Positions 52,525 through 61,173 of a DNA stretch of 61,173 nucleotides are shown one piece after another (within the stretch, counting starts at the first letter, position 1; each line of letters begins with the position of its first letter). A program made the position numbers and the translations under genes. The stretch covers positions 1 to 61,173 of the forward strand of contig JACAEX010000010.1 of NCBI GenBank assembly GCA_013388635.1, written 5' to 3'. This DNA comes from Syntrophaceae bacterium. Its GTDB lineage: Bacteria > Desulfobacterota > BSN033 > UBA1163. Under the pieces are notes generated by a model that was not told where the DNA came from, made no database searches, and saw only the letters and a list, made by a program, of their open reading frames with translations.

Positions 52525-53406
52525 ATGAGCATCTTAGTTGATGAGAAGACGCGAGTGGTGGTTCAGGGGATCACAGGGAACGAAGGAATGTTTCATACCC
52601 GGCAGATGGTGGAGTATGGAACAAAGGTTGTGGCCGGCGTGACCCCGGGCAAGGGCGGTCAGAGGATAGATGAAATTCCTGTGTTCAATACGGTGACGGC
52701 CGCGGTCAAGGAGACCGGTGCCAATGCCTCCGCGATCTTCGTTCCTCCCGCCTTTGCAGCCGATGCGATCATGGAGGCAGCCGATTCAGGAATATCTCTC
52801 ATCGTCTGCCTCACAGAGGGGATTCCAACGCTGGATATGGTCATGGTGCGGGACTATCTGAGGAAAAGAGGGACGAGATTAATTGGACCGAATACGCCTG
52901 GAATTATCTCTCCCGGGAAGTGTAAGATCGGTGTGATGGCGGGCTACATTCACCGAGCTGGCTCAGTGGGGATCATCTCACGGAGCGGGACGCTTACCTA
53001 CGAGGTTGTCGATCAACTGACGAAGAGAGGCATCGGACAGTCGACCTGCGTGGGCATCGGAGGGGATCAGATCATCGGTCTCAACTATATTGACCTGCTG
53101 GAACTGTTTGAAGGCGACCCTGATACAGAGGCAGTGATTATGATCGGCGAGATCGGAGGTACAGCTGAGGAGGAGGCAGCCCGGTTCATTGAGAAGGGTG
53201 TGACCAAACCGGTTGTGGCATTCGTGGCTGGTTTAACCGCTCCTCCTGGAAGGAGGATGGGCCATGCGGGTGCGATCATTGCAGGCGGAAAGGGTACGGC
53301 AAACGAGAAGATGGCGGCTCTCGAGAAAGCAGGGGTGCGTGTGGTCAGAAACCCGGCCCTCGTCGGAGAAGAGATGGCTTTGATCCTGGCGGGTAGCAAA
53401 AAATAG
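52525..53406 (+). CDS. sucD: succinyl-CoA synthetase alpha subunit
   Basis: This 293-residue subunit binds CoA through [15 protein letters not shown] and carries the phosphorylated active-site histidine in [28 protein letters not shown] and [10 protein letters not shown] are standard. Start ATG 52525 follows GGAGG. The open frame upstream is repeat DNA. It forms the functional enzyme with SucC. Confidence 0.96.
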   Translation: MSILVDEKTRVVVQGITGNEGMFHTRQMVEYGTKVVAGVTPGKGGQRIDEIPVFNTVTAAVKETGANASAIFVPPAFAADAIMEAADSGISLIVCLTEGIPTLDMVMVRDYLRKRGTRLIGPNTPGIISPGKCKIGVMAGYIHRAGSVGIISRSGTLTYEVVDQLTKRGIGQSTCVGIGGDQIIGLNYIDLLELFEGDPDTEAVIMIGEIGGTAEEEAARFIEKGVTKPVVAFVAGLTAPPGRRMGHAGAIIAGGKGTANEKMAALEKAGVRVVRNPALVGEEMALILAGSKK

Positions 53407-53512
53407 AGAGTTTCCAATAAATTTCGAGAGGTTATACGTACATATTTATCTTTTTATTGATTTATGTTATCCTAATTTTTAGAAATCAAATAAGAATGAG
53501 AAGGTGATGGAT

Positions 53513-54608
53513 ATGTCAGCTGAATTGAGGAATCGCTTAAAAGATCTGAGTAATCGTTTGGAGATCCTTCGAGGCCATCTTTGACGTCGATGGAAAGATG
53601 AAGAGGTTGGAAGAGATCGGCAAGATGATGGCAGATCCTAACTTTTGGGAGGGGGGTGATAGCACACAGAAGATTTTGAAGGAACGCACCTCCATCTTGG
53701 AGAATCTGTCGCCTTGGCAGCAAACCCAGAAGGAGTTGGAGGAGATGGAGATTCTCCTCCAGCTCATTGAAGAACAGGGAGATGAGGAGGAGGCTCAGGA
53801 GTTATTGAAAAGAGTGGAGCAAAGCGAAGCGGCGATCAACGAGATGGAGTTTAAGAAGATGCTGGGAGGAGAGCATGACGAGGGCAATGCGATCGTCAGC
53901 ATCAATTCGGGCGCGGGTGGAACCGAGGCCCAGGACTGGGTCGAAATGCTTCTCAGGATGTATTTGCGGTGGGCTGAACAAAAAGGGTATCAGACCCAGA
54001 TCGTGGATATCCTTCCCGGCGAAGAAGCAGGTCTGAAGAATGTGACCTTCACGGTGAACGGGCGTTACGCCTACGGATATTTGAAGGCTGAAGTGGGCAT
54101 TCACCGGCTCGTTCGAATCTCCCCCTTCGATGCAGGGGCGAGACGTCATACCTCTTTTGCTTCGGTCTTTGTCTATCCTGAAATCCCTGATGAGATCGTG
54201 ATCGACATCGATGAAAAAGACCTCAGGGTCGATACCTTCCGGTCGAGCGGCGCGGGCGGGCAGCATGTGAACAAAACCGATTCCGCTGTGCGGATCACCC
54301 ATCTGCCCACAGGGATCGTTGTCCAATGTCAGAATGAACGCTCCCAGCATAAGAATAAGGCGACCGCCCTGAAGATATTAAAAGCACGCCTCTATGAAAA
54401 GGAGCTGAAAGAGAAGGAACAGAAGATCGACGAACTTCGCAACGCGAAGAGGGAGATCGCCTGGGGCAGTCAGATCCGTTCTTATGTGTTGCACCCGTAC
54501 AAAATGGTGAAGGATCACCGAACCAACAAGGTCGTCCATCAGGTCGATCGGGTGCTGGACGGGGAGATTGACGATTTGATGAAAGCCTATTTGCTGAAAG
54601 CGGCCTGA
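53513..54608 (+). CDS. prfB: peptide chain release factor 2 with programmed +1 frameshift
   Basis: The first 23 codons (53513-53581) end at CTT followed by in-frame TGA (53582-53584). Skipping one base (T53582) continues the protein in the +1 frame from GAC at 53583 to 54608, giving a 364-residue product. The slippery CTTTGAC with an upstream GAGG Shine-Dalgarno-like sequence is the classic autoregulatory frameshift of release factor 2. The TGA-recognition motif SPF (RISPFDAG) and catalytic GGQ (GAGGQHVNK) are intact. The factor releases peptides at UGA and UAA. It begins at ATG 53513 behind AAGGTG. Confidence 0.96.
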
Positions 54609-54729
54609 GAAAAGATTATTTAGCATTGCAAAATTAGCAACTAACGGCAGACGTACAAAAATGATAAAGAAATTTGTATCAGAGTCCGTTCCGTGACTCA
54701 ATGATGATTTTTCTTAGGATTGACTTTTC

Positions 54730-55005
54730 ATGCCAAGAGAAATATCATTGGAGGAAGAAAGAGAAAAAAGGGCTCCCGATGAAGAGGGAGGGGTGCTCCG
54801 AAACCTCGAAGAAAAGTTGAGCTTCCTTCTGAGAGATTACCAGAAACTCAAGAAAGAGCGGGACGCGTTGGCTCTCGCCCTTGATGCCGAGAAAGAGAAG
54901 ATAGCTCGACTGGAAAGGAAGCTGGAACTCCTCTCCCGGGATCGAGAGAAAGTAAAAACCCGGATTGATCAACTTCTTTATCGTTTGAAAAGCGTCGACC
55001 TATAG
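54730..55005 (+). CDS. small coiled-coil protein upstream of zapA
   Basis: This 91-residue, highly charged protein is almost entirely coiled coil from about residue 22 to 90 (leucines at heptad positions, Lys/Glu/Arg rich). Position 34 bases before zapA and its size suggest a ZapB-like division accessory, but coiled coils of this kind cannot be assigned by sequence alone. The spacer before it (54609-54729) holds no recognisable feature. Confidence 0.65.
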   Translation: MPREISLEEEREKRAPDEEGGVLRNLEEKLSFLLRDYQKLKKERDALALALDAEKEKIARLERKLELLSRDREKVKTRIDQLLYRLKSVDL

Positions 55006-55038
55006 CCCCGGGGTATCGGGCTTCTGGGGAAGGCGGAA

Positions 55039-55356
55039 ATGTCAAAGGAGCGGAGCGTAGAGATCAAGATATTTGGTCAAACCTACACGGTCAGGACCGA
55101 TGCCGAAGAGGGCCATATTCAAGAGGTGGCGCGGTATGTCAACGAGAAAATGGAGGAGGTTTTAAGAAGGTCGAAGAGTGTATCTACGCTGAATGTGGCA
55201 ATATTGACGGCCCTCAATATTGCGGACGAGCTTTTGAGGGAGAAGGAAAGAAGGGCTGCCCTTCTCCGCGAAATTGAGACGAAGTCAATGGATCTGGCAG
55301 AAAGGATTGATATAGAGTTGGGCCAGGAAAAGGTAAAGAAGGTTTCGATGGTTTAG
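55039..55356 (+). CDS. zapA: cell division protein ZapA
   Basis: This 105-residue protein has the ZapA start VEIKIFGQTYTVRTDAEE and the helix pair LNVAILTALNIADELLREK, followed by a C-terminal coiled coil. It promotes FtsZ filament bundling at the division site. It is co-directional with the coiled-coil gene upstream. The 456-base stretch downstream has no gene. Confidence 0.88.
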   Translation: MSKERSVEIKIFGQTYTVRTDAEEGHIQEVARYVNEKMEEVLRRSKSVSTLNVAILTALNIADELLREKERRAALLREIETKSMDLAERIDIELGQEKVKKVSMV

Positions 55357-55725
55357 AAGTTGCACGGTCGTGGGTGGGGCAAGATGCCACGGCATAGAGG
55401 AGAGGACAGAATTTCATTGATCCCGAAATCACCTGTCTACGGGCGGGCGATAGGGAAACAAATAGGTTAGATGAAGATGTCTTGGAGGATGATTGAGACT
55501 CTGGTGAAGTTTTTAGCCATTGGGATTCCACGGAGAAGAGGATTCGGTCGTGAAACCGATCACCCCTTCTTTCTAAGGGGTGTGGGGTTTTGTGAGATAA
55601 GAGAGACAGATTTGAAGTTACACTCGGGATTCCCTTCATGTTATGCTTCTTGCAGAGTTCCACTTAACCTATTCCTCCCTCTGCCTCAACCCGGACGGCG
55701 GTCTCATCCTGAGTAATTCAGGAGG
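55357..55725 (+). other. gene-free stretch with strong RNA-like pairing between zapA and rny
   Basis: I find no coding frame of weight here. Long-range pairing is present: AGGGA (55452-55456) and AATAGGTTA (55461-55469) with TAACCTATT (55665-55673) and TCCCT (55676-55680). Inside lie two local hairpins, CGGT/ACCG (55545-55558) and CACCCCTT/AAGGGGTG (55561-55582), the latter followed by TGGGGTTTT. In many proteobacteria the 6S RNA gene follows zapA. This is a candidate for a structured RNA, not a proven one. Confidence 0.4.
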
Positions 55726-55812
55726 GTGATGCCACCCGGTGGCCCGGGCCACCCATCACAGGCAACCCATTCCATCGGTTTAGGTTTTAGCGCAAAGGAG
55801 GTGAGCGGACCC

Positions 55813-57378
55813 TTGTTATCACTGGAGACCTACATCATTATCGTTTGCGTCATTGCATTCCTCGGAGGGGTCGTCGGATTCCTTGTGAGGAAGAGATTTT
55901 CCGAGGCAAGCATCGTTTCAGCCAAAGAGGTTGCAAAGCGTCTGATCGAGGAGGCTGAGCAGAAGGCCGAGATGTTGAAGAAAGAAGCCCTTCTGCAGGC
56001 CAAAGACCAGTTTTATCAAGAGAAGGCTGAGTTTGAAAAAGAGATGGCGGATAAGCGGCAGGAGTTGCAAAATCTGGAGAGGAGGATCGCCCAGAGAGAA
56101 TCCCATCTGGATAAGAAGATTGAGGTCCTCGATGCGAAAGAGGCGGACATAGGTCGAAGGGAGAATGTCCTGATCCAGAGGGAGAGGATGATTCAAGAAC
56201 AGGAGAGGAAGTTAGCTGCGATGCTTGAGAAGCAGCGTGCCCAATTGGAGAGCATCGCGAAGATGTCTTCTGAAGAGGCAAAGCGGTTACTGATCGAATC
56301 CATGGAAGATGAAGCGAAGCATGAGGCCGCGAAGAGGATTAAAAAGATCGAGGACGAGATGAGGGAGCAGGCTGATAAGAAGGCCAAAGAGATCATCAGC
56401 TTAGCGATTCAGCGCTATGCCGGAGAGTATGTGGCCGAGAAGACGGTTTCAGTGGTCAATTTGCCCAATGAAGAGATGAAGGGGCGGATCATCGGCAGGG
56501 AAGGTCGAAACATTCGGGCCCTTGAAACGGCCACGGGAATCGATTTGATCATTGACGATACCCCGGAGGCGGTGATCCTCTCTGGTTTCAATCCGATTCG
56601 GAGAGAAATCGCCCGAATCGCACTGGAACGGCTGGTCAGTGACGGACGGATCCACCCGGCTCGCATTGAAGAGATCGTCCAAAAGGTGGAACAGGAGGTC
56701 GAAACGGCGATCCGGGAAGCCGGAGAACAGGCCACGTTCGACGTGGGGGTTCACGGAATTCATCCAGAGTTGATTAAGCTCATCGGTCGCCTCAAGTATC
56801 GAACCAGTTTTGGTCAGAACGTCTACCAGCACTCTTTGGAGGTGGCATTCCTCTGCGGTATTATGGCCTCCGAACTGGGCCTCAACGTAAAACAGGCCAA
56901 AAGGGCAGGGCTTCTTCATGATATTGGGAAGGCGGTCGATCACGAAACAGAAGGATCCCATGGAAAGATCGGTGCGGAACTGGCAAAGAAATACGGGGAG
57001 TCGGCCGCCGTCGTCCATGCGATCGCGTGCCATCACGAAGAGGAAAGGCCAGAATCCATCCTGGATATCCTGGTGGAGGCTGCGGATGCCCTTTCAGGAG
57101 CAAGACCAGGCGCCAGGCGCGAGATGCTCGAGACCTATGTGAAGCGGCTGGAAGATCTCGAGAAGATCGCCCAATCTTTTCCCGGGGTGGAAAAATCCTA
57201 TGCCATTCAAGCGGGAAGGGAGGTCCGGATTATGGTTCAGCCGGACCGTATCTCGGATGAGGATTCCGTCGTTCTTTGCCGGGACATCGCCCGGAAGATA
57301 GAAAAGGAGATGACGTACCCCGGACAGATCAAGGTAACCGTGATCAGAGAGATGCGTTCGGTGGATTACGCGAAATAA
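55813..57378 (+). CDS. rny: ribonuclease Y
   Basis: This 521-residue membrane-anchored endoribonuclease has one N-terminal helix ([19 protein letters not shown]), then a long coiled coil (about 30-200), a KH domain with [15 protein letters not shown], and an HD domain with [12 protein letters not shown]. It starts mRNA decay in bacteria lacking RNase E-type control. Start TTG 55813 is chosen because AAAGGAGG (55794-55801) lies 11 bases upstream and the resulting length equals the usual 520 residues. A longer frame to 55726 is unlikely. The YmdB-type gene downstream is a common neighbour. Confidence 0.92.
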   Translation: MLSLETYIIIVCVIAFLGGVVGFLVRKRFSEASIVSAKEVAKRLIEEAEQKAEMLKKEALLQAKDQFYQEKAEFEKEMADKRQELQNLERRIAQRESHLDKKIEVLDAKEADIGRRENVLIQRERMIQEQERKLAAMLEKQRAQLESIAKMSSEEAKRLLIESMEDEAKHEAAKRIKKIEDEMREQADKKAKEIISLAIQRYAGEYVAEKTVSVVNLPNEEMKGRIIGREGRNIRALETATGIDLIIDDTPEAVILSGFNPIRREIARIALERLVSDGRIHPARIEEIVQKVEQEVETAIREAGEQATFDVGVHGIHPELIKLIGRLKYRTSFGQNVYQHSLEVAFLCGIMASELGLNVKQAKRAGLLHDIGKAVDHETEGSHGKIGAELAKKYGESAAVVHAIACHHEEERPESILDILVEAADALSGARPGARREMLETYVKRLEDLEKIAQSFPGVEKSYAIQAGREVRIMVQPDRISDEDSVVLCRDIARKIEKEMTYPGQIKVTVIREMRSVDYAK

Positions 57379-57535
57379 TAAAATTACAATAACCAAATTC
57401 CAAGCTCCAAATAAATTTCAATGACCAAATAACCAGAAGTTACCTGAAAATCTTTTTTGGAATTTTGATGACTGGGAAATTGGTTATTGTTTGGACATTG
57501 GTGTTTGGGATTTGGTGCTTGTTGCAATAAGGTTG
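57379..57535. repeat. heptad inverted repeat (TTGGTGC / AAATTCC type)
   Basis: AATAACC, AAATTCC, AAGCTCC and AAATAAA on the left are answered by AAATTGG, TTATTGT, TTGGACA, TTGGTGT, TTGGGAT and TTGGTGC on the right. It lies between rny and the YmdB-type gene. Confidence 0.8.
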
Positions 57536-57593
57536 ATATTATTGGTTAGTAAAAAGTCCGGGAAATAGTTAATCGTAGGCAGAGTGAGGACGA

Positions 57594-58403
57594 ATGAGGA
57601 TTCTCTTCGTTGCGGACATCGTTGGGAGACCAGGCCGGAGGGCCATCGAACAACTGCTCGAAAAGGTCGTGAGGGATTACGGAGTTGACTTTACCATTGC
57701 CAATGCAGAGAATTCGGCAGGAGGGATGGGCATTACGCCTCCGATCGCAGTCGATCTCTTGAACCAGGGGATCCATGTCCTGACCTCTGGGAACCATGTC
57801 TGGGCGAAGAAAGAGATATTTCCTTTCTTAGATGAGGAGAGTCGGATCCTCAGACCCGCTAACTATCCGGAGGGGGTTCCAGGACGAGGCAGGGGACTTT
57901 TCTCAGCGAAGAACGGAAAAAAGGTCGGAGTGCTCAACTTGGAAGGGAGGGTTTTTATGAAGCATTTGGATTGCCCCTTCCGGGTGGGAGAGAGGGAAGT
58001 TGAGACATTGCGGAGGGAGACGAACATCATCATTGTCGATTTTCACGCAGAGGCCACCTCTGAAAAGATGGCAATGGGTTGGTTTTTGAATGGGAAGGTC
58101 AGCGCTGTTTTGGGCACCCATACGCATGTCCAGACCAGTGACGAGAGGATACTGGAGGACGGGACGGCCTACATGACCGATGCCGGAATGACCGGCCCTT
58201 TAGCCTCTGTGATCGGCATTCGGAAGCAGGTTGCTTTGGAGCGGTTGTTAACGCAGATCCCGTGGAAGTTCGATGTGGCAACAGAGGAGATCGAACTCCA
58301 GGGAGCAGTGGTGGAAATCGATTCGGAAACGGGAAAATCGAAAAGTATCGAGCGGATCAGGATTCCACTGAAGGAGAAGGTTTCACCCGATGAAAAAGGC
58401 TGA
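57594..58403 (+). CDS. YmdB-type metallophosphoesterase
   Basis: This 269-residue metal-dependent phosphodiesterase has metal-binding motifs in FVADIVGRPGRRAI, ANAENSAGGMGI, TSGNHVWAK, DFHAEATSEK and GTHTHVQTSDERIL. Relatives hydrolyse cyclic nucleotides and act with RNase Y. Position after rny supports that partnership. Its stop overlaps the start of tyrS by 14 bases, so the two are translated together. Confidence 0.9.
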   Translation: MRILFVADIVGRPGRRAIEQLLEKVVRDYGVDFTIANAENSAGGMGITPPIAVDLLNQGIHVLTSGNHVWAKKEIFPFLDEESRILRPANYPEGVPGRGRGLFSAKNGKKVGVLNLEGRVFMKHLDCPFRVGEREVETLRRETNIIIVDFHAEATSEKMAMGWFLNGKVSAVLGTHTHVQTSDERILEDGTAYMTDAGMTGPLASVIGIRKQVALERLLTQIPWKFDVATEEIELQGAVVEIDSETGKSKSIERIRIPLKEKVSPDEKG

Positions 58404-59643
58404 CCACGAGAAGACGGTTTATGATGTCTTGGAAGAGAGGGGCTTTATTGAACAGGTGACCGATCCGGCGGGCATCAGGCAGCTCCTCAAGGAGCGGGTG
58501 ACCTGTTATATCGGTTTCGATCCCACAGCCTCCAGTTTTCATGTGGGAAATCTGGTACCGATTATGTCGCTGGCCCATATGCAGAGGCATGGCCATCAGC
58601 CCATTGCCCTGGTCGGCGGTGGCACAGGGTTGGTGGGAGATCCAAGCGGCAAGGACCAAATGCGACAGATTATGACCTACGAGGAGATCCGTCGAAATGC
58701 GGAAGGTCAGAAGAGACAGTTTGCCCGGTTCCTCGACTTCTCGGAGGGGCGTGCCCTTCTCTTGAATAACGCCGATTGGCTGACGAAACTCAATTACATC
58801 GATTTCTTGAGGGACATCGGGGTTCATTTTAGCGTCAACCGGATGTTGGCGACCGAATCAATAAAGATCCGTTTGGAGACAGGGCTTTCTTTTATCGAAT
58901 TCAATTATCAACTCCTTCAGGCTTACGATTTCTGGTATCTGTTTAAATATCATAACTGTTTGATTCAGATGGGAGGAAGTGATCAATGGGGCAACATCGT
59001 GGCCGGGATCGACCTGATCCGACGCCTTGAAGGAGAGCAGGCCTATGGGATCACGTTCCCTCTGATCATGACCGCGGACGGAAAGAAGATGGGAAAGACC
59101 GAGAAAGGGGCTGTCTGGCTGGATGCCGACCGCACCTCTCCCTATGAGTACTATCAATTCTGGATCAACACAGACGATCGGGATGTACAAAGATTTCTGG
59201 CCCTTTTCACCTTTCTTCCAATGGAGGAGGTGAGGGAGTACGGTAGGCTAAGGGGGGCGGATCTGAGAAGAGCCAAAGAGGTTCTTGCCTTTGAAGCGAC
59301 GAAGATTGTTCACGGAGAGGAAGAGGCGAAGAAGGCAAGGGAGGCATCGAGGGCTCTTTTCCTGAGTGAAGAGGGAGATGATGCCTCGATCCCTACGACC
59401 TTCGTCGAAAAAGAACGGTTTGTCCAAGGCATTGCGGCCTTTAAGCTATTTGAGATGACCCATCTCTGCGCCTCAGGATCTGAGGCAAGGAGGTTGATCG
59501 AGCAGGGAGGAGGCTACATCAATAATAAGAGAGTGGATAGATTCGATGCGCTTGTGAAATTAGATGATTTAAAGGGGGGAGGCATCTTGTTGAGGGCGGG
59601 GAAGAAGAAATTCCACCGCATAAAAGTACTTGACAAAATATAA
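58390..59643 (+). CDS. tyrS: tyrosyl-tRNA synthetase
   Basis: This 417-residue class I synthetase has the HIGH-like motif HVGN at 51-54 and a KMSKS-like KMGKT at 233-237. The C-terminal S4 RNA-binding domain spans about 350-417. The KMGKT form and length place it with the TyrRS subgroup common in anaerobes and Gram-positives. The gene ends in a TTGACA that is also the -35 box of the first rRNA promoter. Confidence 0.94.
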   Translation: MKKADHEKTVYDVLEERGFIEQVTDPAGIRQLLKERVTCYIGFDPTASSFHVGNLVPIMSLAHMQRHGHQPIALVGGGTGLVGDPSGKDQMRQIMTYEEIRRNAEGQKRQFARFLDFSEGRALLLNNADWLTKLNYIDFLRDIGVHFSVNRMLATESIKIRLETGLSFIEFNYQLLQAYDFWYLFKYHNCLIQMGGSDQWGNIVAGIDLIRRLEGEQAYGITFPLIMTADGKKMGKTEKGAVWLDADRTSPYEYYQFWINTDDRDVQRFLALFTFLPMEEVREYGRLRGADLRRAKEVLAFEATKIVHGEEEAKKAREASRALFLSEEGDDASIPTTFVEKERFVQGIAAFKLFEMTHLCASGSEARRLIEQGGGYINNKRVDRFDALVKLDDLKGGGILLRAGKKKFHRIKVLDKI

Positions 59644-59659
59644 CATGATGCAGTAAAAT
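59630..59659 (+). promoter_or_regulatory. rRNA promoter P1
   Basis: TTGACA (59630-59635) sits inside the end of tyrS. After 18 bases comes TAAAAT (59654-59659). It faces the rRNA genes. Confidence 0.7.
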
Positions 59660-59707
59660 ATCAATTTGCGTCATGGATGAAAAAGGTTTTTCGGGGTGAT
59701 TTTCTCC

Positions 59708-59736
59708 TTGACAAAAGGGGTTCTCTGTATTACTAT
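59708..59736 (+). promoter_or_regulatory. rRNA promoter P2
   Basis: TTGACA (59708-59713), a 17-base spacer, and TACTAT (59731-59736). It is the second of two tandem promoters, about 100 bases before the mature 16S start. Confidence 0.72.
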
Positions 59737-59756
59737 TTATGAATTGCGAAGTTATC

Positions 59757-59768
59757 GCTCTTTGAAAA
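59757..59768 (+). promoter_or_regulatory. boxA antitermination element
   Basis: GCTCTTTGAAAA resembles boxA of rRNA leaders, which recruits Nus factors to stop early termination. It lies between P2 and the 16S gene, as expected. Confidence 0.6.
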
Positions 59769-59836
59769 AGGAATAGGGGTTACCGCTTCTGGGTGCCATA
59801 AGAGTTCCTTTACGAAGGATCAACTTTTAAAGATAT

Positions 59837-61173
<1,337 letters not shown>

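Noticed and set aside
55380-55500. RNase P RNA in the zapA-rny gap, suggested by an ACAGAA stretch
   Set aside because: The GAGGAAAGTCCGGGCTCC core and the other universal regions are missing on both strands.

Overview
The window reads as a piece of chromosome from an anaerobic, mid-GC bacterium of the Desulfobacterota (former Deltaproteobacteria) type. The partial 16S rRNA gene at the right end, the heterodisulfide-reductase (Hdr) gene set, the NtrC-type regulators and the TCA-cycle gene content all point that way. The exact class cannot be settled by eye. No plasmid, phage or CRISPR features are seen. The only mobile element is a small IS200-like/RAYT unit.

Layout. 1-2.5 kb: tRNA-Glu, a TVP38/DedA membrane protein, an unknown protein and a GAF-GGDEF diguanylate cyclase. 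2.5-11.5 kb: two mirrored two-component modules, each a sensor kinase plus an NtrC-type sigma54 activator, pointing away from each other. Each is followed by a sigma54-like promoter with candidate activator sites and then a small exported Ala/Pro/Lys-rich protein. Between them lie a TatC paralogue lacking two conserved glutamates and an ATP-grasp ligase. 11.6-14.2 kb: lysine 2,3-aminomutase behind a candidate structured leader RNA, then a second ATP-grasp ligase. 14.3-18.3 kb: an rRNA methyltransferase whose last codons come from a transposon end, the transposase, and aspS. 18.4-23.7 kb: a homocitrate/Re-citrate-synthase-like enzyme fused to a Cache-like domain, an acyl-CoA synthetase, and a carboxyltransferase with a LacI-type operator. 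23.7-32.0 kb: an eleven-gene Mrp/Mbh-type cation antiporter cluster with three large antiporter subunits. 32.1-36.9 kb: a LacI-family regulator, malate dehydrogenase, two-subunit fumarase and a UbiA-type prenyltransferase. 37-51 kb: a redox block (HdrC-B-A, HdrA-C-B, a double HdrA fusion, MvhD, FrhB-like, and a soluble fumarate reductase/succinate dehydrogenase pair). 51-59.6 kb: sucCD, prfB with its programmed frameshift, a coiled-coil protein, zapA, a gene-free structured stretch, rny, a YmdB-type phosphodiesterase and tyrS. 59.6 kb to the end: tandem rRNA promoters and 16S rRNA.

How the genes work together. Malate dehydrogenase, fumarase, the FrdAB-like pair, succinyl-CoA synthetase and the candidate Re-citrate synthase form most of a TCA half-cycle. 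The fumarate/succinate step is apparently linked to an Hdr/MvhD/FrhB electron-bifurcating or confurcating machine rather than to a membrane anchor. The Mrp-like complex may provide ion-gradient coupling. The LacI-type regulator and the carboxyltransferase share a matching promoter-operator, which suggests they form one regulon.

A second theme runs through the intergenic DNA. At least fifteen gaps hold 7-bp-periodic, mostly self-complementary repeats whose heptamer differs from gap to gap.
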